Program-made: the position numbers and the translations under genes
Notes under the pieces: generated by a model
What the model was told of the DNA's origin: nothing
The model's database searches: none
The model's input: only the letters and a program-made list of their open reading frames with translations
Part shown: positions 1 to 9,825 of the stretch, in pieces
Position numbering within the stretch: position 1 is the stretch's first letter
Layout: every line of letters begins with the position of its first letter
Source of the DNA: Luteolibacter sp. SL250
GTDB lineage: Bacteria > Verrucomicrobiota > Verrucomicrobiia > Verrucomicrobiales > Akkermansiaceae
Assembly (NCBI RefSeq): GCF_026625605.1
Contig: NZ_CP113054.1
Coordinates: 868,001 to 932,000 of the forward strand
Reading direction: 5' to 3'
Length of the DNA stretch: 64,000 nucleotides

Positions 1-530
1 CTCTTCTCGCAATCCTCGCTCTGCCAGCCTTGGCATCCGCCCAGCAGCGTCCCGGAGGCGGAGGGATGGGCGAAGAGGTCATCCCGAAGAACCGTCCGGC
101 TCCGGCTTCGGTTGTGGCAACGGATGCGCAGCTTCTCGCGGCGCAGAAGGCCCAGAAATTCGGCGGCCTGGCCCCGAAGGGCCAGAAGCAGGAAACCTGG
201 GATCTGGATGCCAACTCCTCTTTCATCAAGTATGATGGAGCCGTCACCTTGGTTCCGAAAGGTGCCATCCTCTTTGTCCCTGACCGCTTCAAGGACGCGG
301 TTGTCACCGGAATCTCCGGAAAATTCAGCCTGTGGAACGAGTTCTCCACGAAATACCGCGGCCTGGTGACTCCGTTTGAGGTCACCGTCGAACAGGCATC
401 CGGAGCGAAGCCCATCGAGGAGGAACGCCTTGCCGCCGCCCGCCGTTCGGGCCTGATCCTCGTCGCCGTTTTCAATGGGAATCCCATCTCCGTCCAGTCC
501 ATCGCCCCCGCTGCCACCACCGCACCATGA
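1..530 (+). CDS. Secreted protein of unknown function, 5' end cut off
   Basis: The frame is open from base 3, so the start lies outside the window. The first visible residues, LLAILALPALASA, are the hydrophobic core and cleavage-site end of a signal peptide, so the mature protein begins near QQRPGGGG. The TTG at base 30 lies inside this signal and is not the true start. The rest, about 160 residues, has a Pro/Ala-rich N-terminal stretch followed by a beta-rich segment (around YDGAVTLVPKGAILFVPD). I recognise no domain. Its stop codon overlaps the next start as ATGA, so the two are translationally coupled and probably one operon of exported proteins. Confidence 0.75.
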   Translation, partial: LLAILALPALASAQQRPGGGGMGEEVIPKNRPAPASVVATDAQLLAAQKAQKFGGLAPKGQKQETWDLDANSSFIKYDGAVTLVPKGAILFVPDRFKDAVVTGISGKFSLWNEFSTKYRGLVTPFEVTVEQASGAKPIEEERLAAARRSGLILVAVFNGNPISVQSIAPAATTAP

Positions 531-1549
531 AGAGTCTTGCATTCACCGCAGCCATCGCCCTGTTGCTCGCCGCCCGCGGCGGGTGCGCGGATTTCATCCG
601 CCAGATCCAGACCGTCAACGGGGCGACCGTCATCTATGACATCCCTATTGCCAATGACAGCGGCACGGTGAATTCCCAGCCGATCACGTCCGCCACCGCG
701 ACGTTCCAGCTCTACACCACTGTCGCTGGCGCCAACAACACCACCAAGCTGCTGAAGCTGGATGAAAAGGCGACCGGCACCTACCTGCCGACCATCACCC
801 TGCAGGCCACCTCGGAGGATCCGCACGTCCCCGCCCGCACCCGTGCGGACCGACCCTACGGCATGAGGCTGAAAGTGGAGGGCATGCAGACGGATCCCGC
901 CGTCCCGGACTACGCGAAGAGCGTGCGGATGAACCGCAGCTACGCGCTCTATGACGCCGTGAGCTACCAGCCCAACGGCACCGCCGGGGAGTATGCGGAC
1001 GCCTTCAACTTCTATCAGAACGGCGAATACCAGAGCTCCATCACCCAGCGGCTGCCCGTCGCCAGCCCGACCAAAGCGGTGGGCGAGGAGTCCTTCACCG
1101 TCTACACCCGCACCAGCAGCGGTGCGGTGCAGAGCCAGTTGGCGAAGGCGACCATCAAGATCTGGCCCGTGGCCACCGCGGAGATCTCCGGCATCGAGCC
1201 CGACCAGCTTTTCACGTCGGCACCAAAGAATGCCACCGTGATGGTGAAGGACATCTACCCTGGTGCGAAGATCTACGCCCAGATCTACAAAGGCACGGAG
1301 CTGCTGGGAACCGTCGGCAAGATCCTGCCGTCCACCGCCGTCGCCTACTCGGACTCGGTGGAGGTGCCGCAGAACCAGGCGCTGGTGATCGGGGATCTGG
1401 AGAGCTTTGTCAGCACGGATGGTGACTACACCATCGAGATGCTCACCATCACCCCCTTCAACAACGGCGCGCCGGAGCGTCTGGCCCATGTCACCTTCAG
1501 GCTGAAGCGTGCGATGGCCGTGAGGGCCATGATGGGCACGATGGAGTGA
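527..1549 (+). CDS. Secreted protein of unknown function, beta-rich
   Basis: 340 residues with an N-terminal signal (MKSLAFTAAIALLLAARGG, cleavage near CAD). The cysteine after the hydrophobic core lacks a good lipobox, so I read it as secreted rather than a lipoprotein. The body alternates short beta-like stretches and Ser/Thr-rich linkers, and the middle to end (about residues 190-330) could hold one or two Ig-like folds. No catalytic motif is visible. It overlaps the preceding gene by 4 bases (ATGA), so the two probably act together at the cell surface. I do not recognise the family. Confidence 0.75.
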   Translation: MKSLAFTAAIALLLAARGGCADFIRQIQTVNGATVIYDIPIANDSGTVNSQPITSATATFQLYTTVAGANNTTKLLKLDEKATGTYLPTITLQATSEDPHVPARTRADRPYGMRLKVEGMQTDPAVPDYAKSVRMNRSYALYDAVSYQPNGTAGEYADAFNFYQNGEYQSSITQRLPVASPTKAVGEESFTVYTRTSSGAVQSQLAKATIKIWPVATAEISGIEPDQLFTSAPKNATVMVKDIYPGAKIYAQIYKGTELLGTVGKILPSTAVAYSDSVEVPQNQALVIGDLESFVSTDGDYTIEMLTITPFNNGAPERLAHVTFRLKRAMAVRAMMGTME

Positions 1550-1607
1550 GTCGGTTCAGTGCTCCTCACCGCTTGAATTTCTCCGGACCATCCTTCTGAA
1601 TCCGGAG

Positions 1608-3653
1608 ATGCCGGATGCCCGCGAGCAATTCATCGATTCCGCTGTCGCGGACTTCGGTGACGACATGGAGAAGAAGCTCGCCGCGAAGTCATGGATGGCG
1701 GAGACGGTCTCAGTTGCGGATGAGAAAGGACTTTCCGGCGCGATCCGTCGCTGGAAGGCGGTAGATGCAAGGGTAAGGCGGAAGCACCGGGAGCCGGTGT
1801 TGCTGATGATCTGGGGATCGATCTGTATTCTGCTGCTGTTCCCCTTTTACCTGCTTCTCCGGGATACGGCTGAATTCTCCCGGTTGCTCGACGTCGAATT
1901 TATCCCAGGCTTGGCGAGAGACTTGAGGAAATGGGTTCCGGAATACATACCACAAAACGCGAAGCCCCATTTGTTCGTCCGGGAAGGAGAGGAATCCGTC
2001 GACAATGCGGAGCTTCTCTGGAAATCGGAGCCGGAGAATCCGGCCTACTTGGCGGGTTATGCGGTCAAGCTGGCCTGGCGCAAGGGTTTGCCTCCGACAT
2101 TTCTATCTGATGCCGAACGGCTTGATCCGGACAACGCGTGGTTCGACCGGCTCGCCGCGGTTTCATTGGTGAACCTGAAATTTAGGAAGATCCTGGGGAA
2201 ATATGTCGATGGTCTCCGGGAGCCAGATCGTTGGGAGGTAGGCGATCCCGCAGCCTTCGAACAGGCTTGGCAGATACTCCTCACCAGCGGCGACAAGTCG
2301 AAATGTGAAGGATATTCCTTCACCCGATTCAGGGAGCGGCTCTCGTGGTTCACTTTACATGCCGGGAGTTCACGGGAGAGATTGGGCAGGATTTATTTGC
2401 TGGAGTCAGGATGGGGCTCTGCATCGGGGACGGGCAACCTGACTGGATTGCTGAAATGCAGGGCGTGGCTCCTTGCGGAGGCAGGGGATACCAAAGGTTT
2501 TCAGGAATTGCTTGAGACCCATCAGCGGATCGTCGAACGGCAATTCCTGAATGGGGAAGCGGATTTATCGGAGATTCTTTTAACCAGGAGACTGGTGGTT
2601 GATGTTGTCAAAGACTTCGAGGCGTCAGCCAACAAACTGGGTTTTGAAGATGAGGCGCGGCGCTTCGCGAAGATCGGAGAATCCGAGAGGGCATCGAGGA
2701 GTCGTCTCAGGGTCAGGGGAAATGTGATCTACCGATATGGCGGCATCCTCGCACAACGGATGGCGGGTTCTGTAGAGTCGGCGCTTCTGGAACCTCCCCC
2801 TGTGTCAGAACTGAAACTGCGGCCGGGGCGTCTCACCGAACATGACCAATTCGCCAGGGGCTATGCCATCGCCGTTTGGACGGTTCTCGGAATTTGTTCC
2901 CTCGCTGTGTTCGGTTTCCGGTTCAGATCGGCGGGCCTCGTAAGATCCATGGCAGCCAGGGTGGAGAAGCTTTTGGATCGGGTCGATTGGTTTTGGATCA
3001 TCGGAGGGGGAGTTTTGCTGCCTGTTCTGGGATTCCTGGGGCTGCTTCTTTTCTCTCCCATCGGGGGGCGCGACAGGTCGGTCGATTCGATGAATTGGAT
3101 GCTGGATATGCCCGGTATGATGGGACGCTTCGCCATCCTCGCGGCGTTGCTGGTCATCCTTCCGGTGTTGGTCGCCCGGTGGAGGTTGTCGCTCAAGGCG
3201 GGCATGTTCGGGGAACGGAAGGCTTCCCGGCTGGGATGGTGGGGGGTGCTGTGCCTCCTGATCCTGCTTGGAATCTCCGAATACGATCAGGAGGACTGGC
3301 CGGATGAATGGGATCCCATTCTGCTGAATTTGTTCAACAAGGATTGGCCGCAGATGATTCTCGCCGGGGTTCCGGGCCTGTGGCTTCTGCTGACGCTGTG
3401 TAAATCGATCTTCAGTGGGACAAAGGACGTTTTGCTGATGGCGGTGGTGACCCGGGTGAACCTGAAAAGCTACATCTCCGCCATGATCTGCATGACGGCG
3501 GTTGTCGGCGGCTTCCACGTCTCGCAGCAATACTGGTCCGCCCGCGACCACTTCATGGTCACCAGCATGGAGGAACCCGAATTTCCGTCGTATGTCCACC
3601 GCGCCGCCCGGCAGATGCGGAAGGAGACGATCGCCATTTGGGAACAGCGCTGA
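1608..3653 (+). CDS. Multi-pass membrane protein with large soluble domain, function unknown
   Basis: 681 residues. One hydrophobic segment lies near residues 65-87, then a long soluble region (about 90-410) with alternating helices resembling TPR-type solenoid packing ([36 protein letters not shown]). About six more membrane segments follow from residue 425 to the end. The N-terminal 60 residues are charged and probably cytoplasmic. The topology suggests an anchored scaffold or envelope component, but no enzyme motif is visible and I do not recognise the family. It starts 58 bases after the previous gene on the same strand and may share its operon. Confidence 0.7.
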   Translation: MPDAREQFIDSAVADFGDDMEKKLAAKSWMAETVSVADEKGLSGAIRRWKAVDARVRRKHREPVLLMIWGSICILLLFPFYLLLRDTAEFSRLLDVEFIPGLARDLRKWVPEYIPQNAKPHLFVREGEESVDNAELLWKSEPENPAYLAGYAVKLAWRKGLPPTFLSDAERLDPDNAWFDRLAAVSLVNLKFRKILGKYVDGLREPDRWEVGDPAAFEQAWQILLTSGDKSKCEGYSFTRFRERLSWFTLHAGSSRERLGRIYLLESGWGSASGTGNLTGLLKCRAWLLAEAGDTKGFQELLETHQRIVERQFLNGEADLSEILLTRRLVVDVVKDFEASANKLGFEDEARRFAKIGESERASRSRLRVRGNVIYRYGGILAQRMAGSVESALLEPPPVSELKLRPGRLTEHDQFARGYAIAVWTVLGICSLAVFGFRFRSAGLVRSMAARVEKLLDRVDWFWIIGGGVLLPVLGFLGLLLFSPIGGRDRSVDSMNWMLDMPGMMGRFAILAALLVILPVLVARWRLSLKAGMFGERKASRLGWWGVLCLLILLGISEYDQEDWPDEWDPILLNLFNKDWPQMILAGVPGLWLLLTLCKSIFSGTKDVLLMAVVTRVNLKSYISAMICMTAVVGGFHVSQQYWSARDHFMVTSMEEPEFPSYVHRAARQMRKETIAIWEQR

Positions 3654-3715
3654 TCCGTTTCTCCTGTCCCCGCTCGATGCCTTGCAACCCCGTCCATGGC
3701 GGCGATAGTCCTGCC

Positions 3716-4078
3716 ATGAACGAACTCCGGAAGGCAGCGGAATCCTTTGGTATCGGCCATCTCAACCGCCACATCTTCCTCTGTGCGGACCAGACGGAGG
3801 CGAAGTGCTGCTCGAAGGAGGCGGGCCTTGCGTCGTGGGATTTTCTGAAAGCGCGGCTGAAGGAACTGGGCCTGGCCGGTGGCAGGGACTCGACCGTTTT
3901 CCGGACGAAGGCGAACTGCCTGCGCGTCTGCCTGAGCGGTCCCGTCGCCGTGGTCTATCCGGAGGGGACCTGGTATCACTCCTGCACGCCGGAGGTGCTG
4001 GAGCGGATCATCCAGGAGCACCTCATCGGCGGGAAGGCGGTCGAGGAGTTTGCCTTCGCGACTAATCCTTTCGTGTGA
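3716..4078 (+). CDS. Thioredoxin-like [2Fe-2S] ferredoxin domain protein
   Basis: 120 residues starting at [11 protein letters not shown]. Upstream in-frame codons exist back to 3638 but would overlap the preceding gene, so this ATG is preferred. Four cysteine positions match the thioredoxin-fold [2Fe-2S] ferredoxin family: [12 protein letters not shown] at the N-terminus and NCLRVC in the middle, followed by the usual [12 protein letters not shown] segment and a C-terminal helix ([20 protein letters not shown]). Proteins of this type, about 100-120 residues, bind a 2Fe-2S cluster and carry electrons in the cytoplasm. The partner cannot be named from the neighbours. Confidence 0.88.
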   Translation: MNELRKAAESFGIGHLNRHIFLCADQTEAKCCSKEAGLASWDFLKARLKELGLAGGRDSTVFRTKANCLRVCLSGPVAVVYPEGTWYHSCTPEVLERIIQEHLIGGKAVEEFAFATNPFV

Positions 4079-4133
4079 GTTTCCAGATTCCCGTTGCTAG
4101 GAGGCGGAGGTTCCGGAATCTTGGAACAAACCC

Positions 4134-6650
4134 ATGAAATCCCTCCCAGCGGTCGTGGCATCGTGCTTCGTCCTTTGCGCCGCCTTGCAGGCCCAGGTGA
4201 CGCCTGCCGGGTTCTGGCGTTTTGAGGCGGTGCCCGGCTTTCTGGGTGATTCATCGGGGAACGGACGCGCGCTTTCCAATGACGGGGGAGTTGCCCCGCT
4301 GGCTGCCGGCGGCCCCGGGGACGGCCAAGCGGCGGAATTTTCCGGGAGCAACCGGCTGACCTTCCCGGACTCCGACCTCTGGCATTCCCAGCGCTTCACC
4401 ATCGAAGCCTACTTCCGCGCCACCGCCGTGGCCACCGGTGCTACGCAGGTGATCGTTTCCCACCATAACAACACCGCCAACCAGCGGGGGTGGCACTTCG
4501 CGGAGGCAGGGGGAAAGCTCCGCTTCGCGAAATCGACCAACGGTTCCAGCTTGGCTTCCGTGAACTCATTCGAGCTCGTTGCCGGGCGGAACTACTACGC
4601 CGCTGCGGTCCTGGATTCCACAGCGGGGGTGGTGACCATGGTTCTCAAGGATATGACAACCGGAGGTGATCCGCTCCATGAGACGGTTTCCATCGCAACC
4701 GGAACCTACAATGCGGACTCCATGTTCGCCATCGGCTCCACCGGTACGACCGGGGCGGGATCTTCCTTTTTCAAAGGAGCCATCGACAACGTGCGCTTCA
4801 CGGCGGATGCCCTTCCGACCACGCAGTTGCAGGAACCGTTCGAAAGCCCGCCGATCATCCCTCCGAATCCCGTGGTCCGCACCAAGGCGGACGGTTACAA
4901 GGGCATCTGGTTCGCGCTAGGGCAGGTTTCCGCCTTTGGGGACAAATACTCCGGCGGGCTGGGCACCTACACCACCAACCACCGGCCCATGGCCGTCTAT
5001 TCACCCGCCGCGAACAAGACCTTCTTCACCTACGGCGGTACCAGTGGTCCGGACAAGCGCTACCTCCTCATCATGGCGGGGGAGTATGATCATGCCACCC
5101 ACACCGTGACCAAGCCGACCGTGGTGATGGACAAGAACGGCGTGGATGATCCGCATGACAATGCGTGCATCTCCATGGACAAGGATGGGTACATCTGGAT
5201 CTTTGTCTCCGGGCGGGGCAACGGCCGGAAAGGATTCACCTACCGCAGCGCGGAGCCCTACAGCACGGACGGTTTCTCGATGACCTCCCCGGCGGGTGGC
5301 GAGACCTACACCTATCCGCAGGTGTGGTATGATCCGGTGAAGGGTTTCATCCATCTCTACACCATCTACTCGAACGGACGGGAGCTTTACTGGCGCACCA
5401 GCCCGGATGGGGTGACATGGGGCGCGGTGAAACCGATGGCAAAGATTGGAGGCCACTACCAGGCCAGTGAGAAGCACGGCGACATCATTGCCACCTTCTT
5501 CAACCGCCACCCCGGTGGGAATGTGGATGCCCGGACGGATCTCTACTACATGCAGACCACGGACTGGGGGGAAACGTGGACCACCGCGGATGGTACGCCG
5601 CTCACCTTGCCCCTCACCACTGCGGCGAATCCAGCCCGTATCTTCAACTACTCCGCGTTGAACCGCCTGATGTATGGCATCGACATCGCCTTTGACGAGG
5701 ACCACCGGCCGGTCCTGCTCTATCTCACCAGCGCCAACTTCCGCCCCGGTCCTGACGGGGAGCCCCGCACGCTCCATACAGCCCGCTGGACGGGCAGTGA
5801 ATGGATCATCCGCGACATGCCGCCGTCCGCCACCGCCATCTCCAGCGCCACCCACAACTACGCGAACGGAAGCCTCTGGATCGAGGACGGCGTCTGGAAT
5901 GTCATCGCTCCCACCGGCTCGGATCCGTCGATCAGGGAAAGCAATCCCCAGAGGTTCTGGGGAAATGGCGGCGAGCTGGAAATGTGGACTTCATCCAACC
6001 AGGGGCTCACTTGGACCAAGGTGCGCCACGTCACGGAGAACAGCCCGCGCAAGCACAACTACGTCCGCAAGCCGCAGGATGGTCATGGCAGGTTCCACTC
6101 CTTCTGGGCGGATGGAAATCCGGAGGTCCTCACGGAGAGCCATCTCTATTTCGGCGCCGCCGGGGGCACCCGCGCGTGGGAACTGCCTTACCACATGACC
6201 ACGGCCACGGCGAAGCCGGTCGAGGTGAATCCTCCCTTCCTCCGCTGGCGGAAGGAATACTTCAACTCAGCGGAGATGGATGATCCGGAAGTCGGCGGCC
6301 CCGATGGGGACGATGACAGGGATGGTGTCCCCAACCTTGCTGAGTATGCCCGCGGGACCCATCCCCGTATTCCGGATCCCGGTTCCTCCCTGACCGTTGG
6401 TCTGCATGAAGACGCCGACGGACTTTACCTGGGTCTCACCTACCCGCGGAACACCGAGGCGTTCGATCTTCTCCAGAAAATTGAAACCAGTGATGCCCTG
6501 CGGGACTGGCAGGATGTGGAAGCGTCGCTCTTCGACATTTCAGCCGTGAGGAACGGTAACGTCATCCTGTACCAACGAGGCCATCGCTCCACCACCGGCC
6601 TGCCGGGGGAAATGCGGTTCTACCGGCTGCGTTACACCATTGATGAGTAA
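4134..6650 (+). CDS. Secreted LamG / BNR-repeat (sialidase-fold) protein
   Basis: 838 residues. A signal peptide (1-20, ending LQAQ) is followed by a LamG/concanavalin-like jelly-roll (about 25-225; WRFEAVPGFLGDSSGNGRAL and IDNVRFTADAL are the family's entry and exit strands). A six-bladed BNR-4 type propeller comes next (about 245-700; GYKGIWFALGQ, DDPHDNACISMDKDGYIWIF). The C-terminus carries a calcium-loop motif (GDDDRDGVPNLAEYARG) common in verrucomicrobial exported proteins. The likely role is binding or hydrolysis of an extracellular glycan. The substrate cannot be read from the sequence and true sialidase catalytic residues were not confirmed. It stands alone and converges on yebC. Confidence 0.85.
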   Translation: MKSLPAVVASCFVLCAALQAQVTPAGFWRFEAVPGFLGDSSGNGRALSNDGGVAPLAAGGPGDGQAAEFSGSNRLTFPDSDLWHSQRFTIEAYFRATAVATGATQVIVSHHNNTANQRGWHFAEAGGKLRFAKSTNGSSLASVNSFELVAGRNYYAAAVLDSTAGVVTMVLKDMTTGGDPLHETVSIATGTYNADSMFAIGSTGTTGAGSSFFKGAIDNVRFTADALPTTQLQEPFESPPIIPPNPVVRTKADGYKGIWFALGQVSAFGDKYSGGLGTYTTNHRPMAVYSPAANKTFFTYGGTSGPDKRYLLIMAGEYDHATHTVTKPTVVMDKNGVDDPHDNACISMDKDGYIWIFVSGRGNGRKGFTYRSAEPYSTDGFSMTSPAGGETYTYPQVWYDPVKGFIHLYTIYSNGRELYWRTSPDGVTWGAVKPMAKIGGHYQASEKHGDIIATFFNRHPGGNVDARTDLYYMQTTDWGETWTTADGTPLTLPLTTAANPARIFNYSALNRLMYGIDIAFDEDHRPVLLYLTSANFRPGPDGEPRTLHTARWTGSEWIIRDMPPSATAISSATHNYANGSLWIEDGVWNVIAPTGSDPSIRESNPQRFWGNGGELEMWTSSNQGLTWTKVRHVTENSPRKHNYVRKPQDGHGRFHSFWADGNPEVLTESHLYFGAAGGTRAWELPYHMTTATAKPVEVNPPFLRWRKEYFNSAEMDDPEVGGPDGDDDRDGVPNLAEYARGTHPRIPDPGSSLTVGLHEDADGLYLGLTYPRNTEAFDLLQKIETSDALRDWQDVEASLFDISAVRNGNVILYQRGHRSTTGLPGEMRFYRLRYTIDE

Positions 6651-6691
6651 GGAGGATGGACATAGCGGCTCTGCCGCAATGTCCACCCTCC
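6651..6691. repeat. Long imperfect hairpin between convergent genes
   Basis: A hairpin begins directly after the stop codon of the LamG-BNR gene. Arm GGAGGaTGGACATaGCGGC pairs across a TCT loop with GCCGCaATGTCCAcCCTCC, giving about 17 pairs with three interruptions. It lies between two convergent genes. There is no clear T-run, so it may be a REP-like element or a bidirectional terminator. Confidence 0.6.
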
Positions 6692-6698
6692 TCCCTCC

Positions 6699-7409
6699 TT
6701 ACGCCAGATTGGTGAAGACGGCCTGCACGTCGTCGTCGTCCTCGATCAGGTCGAGGATCTTCTCCACGTCCTCCATCTGTTCCTCGGTCAGCTCGATCGG
6801 CTGGGTCGGCAGGCGTTGCAGGCCGGCCTTGGTTGGAGTGATGCCCTGGGCCTCCACCGCGGCGGAGAGACTCGCGAAGTTGGAATAATCCCCGATCAGG
6901 GAGACCACGCCTTCCTCGACATCGAGTTCCTCAAGTCCGGCGTCGATGAGTTCCAGTTCCAGTTCCTCGAGGTCCTTGTCCGCTGGGACGGGGAATTCGA
7001 TCACGGTCCTGCGGTTGAACATGTAGTCGAGCTGGCCGGAGTTCACGAGCTGGCCGCCGTTCTTGTTGAAGATGATCTTCAGGTTGCCGACGGTGCGGTT
7101 GCCGTTGTCGGTGGCACACTCCACGTAGAACAGGGAGCCGTGCGGGCCTTTGCCCTCGTAGCTCATCTCGGTGATCTCGGAGGCATCCTTGCCGCTGGCG
7201 CGCTTGATGGCGGCCTCGACGTTTTCCTTGGAGAAATTCTGGGCCTTGGCGTTGTTGATCGCGACCCTCAGCGGGGCGTTGGAGTCCGGATCAGGCCCGC
7301 CATTCTTCGCGGCGAGGGTGATGGATTTCGCGAGTTTCGGAAACACCTTGGACATGGAGGCCCAGCGGCTTTCCTTCGCGCGGCGGCGGCATTCGAAATG
7401 TCTTCCCAT
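6699..7409 (-). CDS. yebC: YebC/PmpR/TACO1 family protein
   Basis: 236 residues, close to the family's usual 240-250. It starts with the family MGRxFE-type opening (MGRHFE), followed by the basic region and the helix FPKLAKSITLAAKNGG. The conserved middle PDSNAPLRVAINNAKAQNFSKENVEAAIKRASG and YEGKGPHGSLFYVECATDN are present. The C-terminus is acidic (LIEDDDDVQAVF). Members are cytoplasmic. Some have been described as transcription regulators, and recent work links the family to relief of ribosome stalling. Neighbours give no further clue. Confidence 0.95.
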   Translation of the reverse strand: MGRHFECRRRAKESRWASMSKVFPKLAKSITLAAKNGGPDPDSNAPLRVAINNAKAQNFSKENVEAAIKRASGKDASEITEMSYEGKGPHGSLFYVECATDNGNRTVGNLKIIFNKNGGQLVNSGQLDYMFNRRTVIEFPVPADKDLEELELELIDAGLEELDVEEGVVSLIGDYSNFASLSAAVEAQGITPTKAGLQRLPTQPIELTEEQMEDVEKILDLIEDDDDVQAVFTNLA

Positions 7410-7469
7410 AGGTCAGTGACGGTTGATGGCGGATGATTGAAAGCGGGGATGCCGGAGTCGAGGGAGAAT

Positions 7470-8669
7470 TCAGGAAGCGCCGCCCGCCACCACGAAACCT
7501 TCCGCGTCCACATGCGCTCCGTCCGGCAGCGGCAGGCCCTCCGGGGCGGCGGGGCCTTTCACCATGCCACCTTCGACGAACCACCCCGGCAGCAGCCTGC
7601 CCCACGTGCCCGGTTTGCTCCCGGCCTGGGCGGTCCCGGTCCGTGGTGTAGCGGGGTCGGGCATCGACATGGAAACCACCCGTCCGGCAATGGCCAAGCA
7701 GGGGAAGTGGCGCACAGGGTCTTTTTCCAACGGGACCGATGCGCGCGCGCTGAAGTCGTAGAAATCCATCTCATGCCCGGCGGGGGCGATCTCCAGCCGC
7801 CTCCGCAGCGCCTCCCCGCCCACCCACGGACCATGGCTGTCCACGATGGTGTCTTCCGCATCCACCCGCGCCCCGAACTCCTGCGAAAAACCGTCGAACA
7901 AGGCGGGCAGGGCATGCACCAGCGAGTCGCTCCGCAGCGCCATGAACGGCTTCCGCCACGGCAACGCGTTCACCTGGCCGATCTGGTGGCCGTTGATTTC
8001 CTCCGGCGTCGCGCTGTCGGGAAAACGCAACCTCAGTGCGGCCGCGGATGCCCGCAGCAGCGCGTCCCGGACCACTTCCGTGGTCGCCCCGGCGGGTGCC
8101 AGCGGTGGGCCGAAGGCGGAGTAGGCGTCATGCGGCAGCCGGTGGGGCATTTTCCGGAAAAATACATTCCGTTCGTAGGAGAAAACGGAACCCCATGCCC
8201 CATCCACCCACAGCGGCACCAGCGGGGCGTCCAGCTTTCCGGCGATCAGTTCGACGCCGCGTTTCAGCTCGTTGAGCGCACCGGTGCGGGAGAGCTGGCC
8301 TTCCGCGAAGTAACAGACGATGTCTCCTCCGTTGACCGCCTCCACCGTCATCCGCAGTGCGTCCCGGGACTGGCCCCGGCGGATGTTCACCGTGTTGAAG
8401 ACGGAGCAGAACCAGCGGACCGGCGCGTATTTCAGCACCGCATCATCCATCACGAAGCGGACCGGACGCGGGCAGGACGCGGAGATGAAAAACGCGTCCG
8501 CGAAGGTCACATGGTTCGGCAGCAGCAGGGCACCGCCTTCCGCAGGCACATGCTCCGCGCCCGTCACCCGCACACGATAGACCAGCCGGACGATCACCAG
8601 CCCCACCGCCCGCAGCAGGACGCGCTGCACGCGGATGTGGAGGGGGGCTTTTGCCTGCGGTTCACTCAT
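7470..8669 (-). CDS. 1-acylglycerol-phosphate acyltransferase-like protein with an unusual C-terminal extension
   Basis: 399 residues. A hydrophobic N-terminal helix (about 15-33) precedes a PlsC-type domain with the HX4D motif (NHVTFAD, His53 and Asp58) and the acyl-acceptor motif FAEGQLSR (around residues 121-128). These are the hallmarks of membrane-associated glycerolipid acyltransferases. The first 230 residues resemble the acyltransferase half of Aas-type (2-acyl-glycerophosphoethanolamine) enzymes. The last 170 have a stretch like the KPGTxGRLLPG segment of AMP-forming acyl-ACP ligases but no visible AMP-binding P-loop. The tail may be a reduced ligase domain or an unrelated domain. 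Confidence 0.82.
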   Translation of the reverse strand: MSEPQAKAPLHIRVQRVLLRAVGLVIVRLVYRVRVTGAEHVPAEGGALLLPNHVTFADAFFISASCPRPVRFVMDDAVLKYAPVRWFCSVFNTVNIRRGQSRDALRMTVEAVNGGDIVCYFAEGQLSRTGALNELKRGVELIAGKLDAPLVPLWVDGAWGSVFSYERNVFFRKMPHRLPHDAYSAFGPPLAPAGATTEVVRDALLRASAAALRLRFPDSATPEEINGHQIGQVNALPWRKPFMALRSDSLVHALPALFDGFSQEFGARVDAEDTIVDSHGPWVGGEALRRRLEIAPAGHEMDFYDFSARASVPLEKDPVRHFPCLAIAGRVVSMSMPDPATPRTGTAQAGSKPGTWGRLLPGWFVEGGMVKGPAAPEGLPLPDGAHVDAEGFVVAGGAS

Positions 8670-8757
8670 CGCGCGCGCAGGCTACGCGACGCCGCGCCTT
8701 TCCGGCAAGACCGGGCATGGAAGTTGCCATCCGCGGAATCCGTGCGAGATCAGGGGC

Positions 8758-9795
8758 ATGCAACCAAAGAGCCTGCAGGACATCCCGCTTTCCGTGCTCG
8801 ACCTGTCCCCGGTCATCGAGGGCGGGTCGATCGCCCAGAGCTTTCGTGACACCGTGAGCCTCGCCCGGCATGTGGAAAAGCTCGGCTACAAGCGCTTCTG
8901 GCTGGCGGAGCACCACAACATGCCTGGCATCGCCAGTGCCGCCACCTCCGTGCTGGTGGGCCATGTCGCGGGGCAGACCTCCTCCATCCGGGTCGGTTCG
9001 GGCGGCGTCATGCTGCCGAACCATTCCCCGCTCATCATCGCGGAGCACTACGGCACGTTGGCGGAACTTTACCCCGACCGCATCGATCTCGGCCTGGGCC
9101 GCGCGCCGGGGACGGACCGCGCCACCGCCCACGCCATCGGCCGCGACCCGAACTCCGCCGACGAGTTCCCGCAGGAGGTCCAGCAGCTCATCCACTATCT
9201 GGGAGATCCCGTCTCCGGGCAGAAAGTGAAGGCCGTCCCCGGCATGGGCACGAAGGTTCCCGTGTGGCTGCTCGGCTCCAGCACCTTCAGCGCCCAGCTC
9301 GCCGCCTACCTCGGCCTGCCGTTCGCCTTCGCCGCTCACTTCGCGCCCAAGCTCCTCCATGAAGCCCTGCGGCTCTACCGGGCGAATTTCCAGCCATCCG
9401 AGCGCTGGCCGGAACCCTACGCCATGATCGGCGTTCCCGTCATCGCCGCGTCCACGGATGAGGAGGCCGCCTTTCTCTCCACCTCCTCCCAGCAGATGAT
9501 CCTCAACATCGTCCGCAACCAGCGGTCCATGGTCCCGCCTCCCGTCGAGACCATGGCGGGAAAATGGTCGCTCTCAGAGCAGGCGGAGGTCCGCCAGTTC
9601 TTCGGCGCCGCCATCATCGGCGGACCGGAGTCCGTGAAGTCGCAGTTGGAGGAATTCGTCGCCGCCACCGGCGCGGATGAACTCATCATCCACTCCCAAT
9701 TCTACCGTCATGAGGACCGCTTGAGGTCCTATGAGATCGTGAAAGAATGTGGAGGGAGGACACTCCTGTCCTCCGGCGGCATTCGCGAATCATGA
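8758..9795 (+). CDS. LLM-class (luciferase-like) flavin-dependent oxidoreductase
   Basis: 345 residues from [19 protein letters not shown], the usual N-terminus of the family; the open frame extends upstream to 8635 without a plausible start. It shows the conserved TIM-barrel pieces [42 protein letters not shown] and [16 protein letters not shown]. Members are cytoplasmic and use reduced flavin to oxidise unknown small substrates. The last ~12 residues (after YEIVKE) are encoded by a palindromic repeat and probably represent a displaced stop codon. It is divergent from the acyltransferase gene. Confidence 0.92.
   Translation: MQPKSLQDIPLSVLDLSPVIEGGSIAQSFRDTVSLARHVEKLGYKRFWLAEHHNMPGIASAATSVLVGHVAGQTSSIRVGSGGVMLPNHSPLIIAEHYGTLAELYPDRIDLGLGRAPGTDRATAHAIGRDPNSADEFPQEVQQLIHYLGDPVSGQKVKAVPGMGTKVPVWLLGSSTFSAQLAAYLGLPFAFAAHFAPKLLHEALRLYRANFQPSERWPEPYAMIGVPVIAASTDEEAAFLSTSSQQMILNIVRNQRSMVPPPVETMAGKWSLSEQAEVRQFFGAAIIGGPESVKSQLEEFVAATGADELIIHSQFYRHEDRLRSYEIVKECGGRTLLSSGGIRES
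9755..9774. repeat. Perfect 8-bp-stem palindrome at a gene end
   Basis: GGAGGACA and TGTCCTCC flank a CTCC loop. The hairpin lies inside the last codons of the flavoenzyme gene, just before the convergent homoserine dehydrogenase gene. It shares GGACA/TGTCC arms with the hairpin at 6651-6691, which suggests a dispersed repeat family. Confidence 0.5.
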
Positions 9796-9825
9796 GAGAT
9801 TCACCGCAAACGACACGAAGGAGAA

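Noticed and set aside
2805..3599. A minus-strand frame of 264 codons opposite the membrane protein
   Set aside because: Encodes a Gln/Arg/Pro-rich product without structure, while the plus strand encodes consistent membrane helices.
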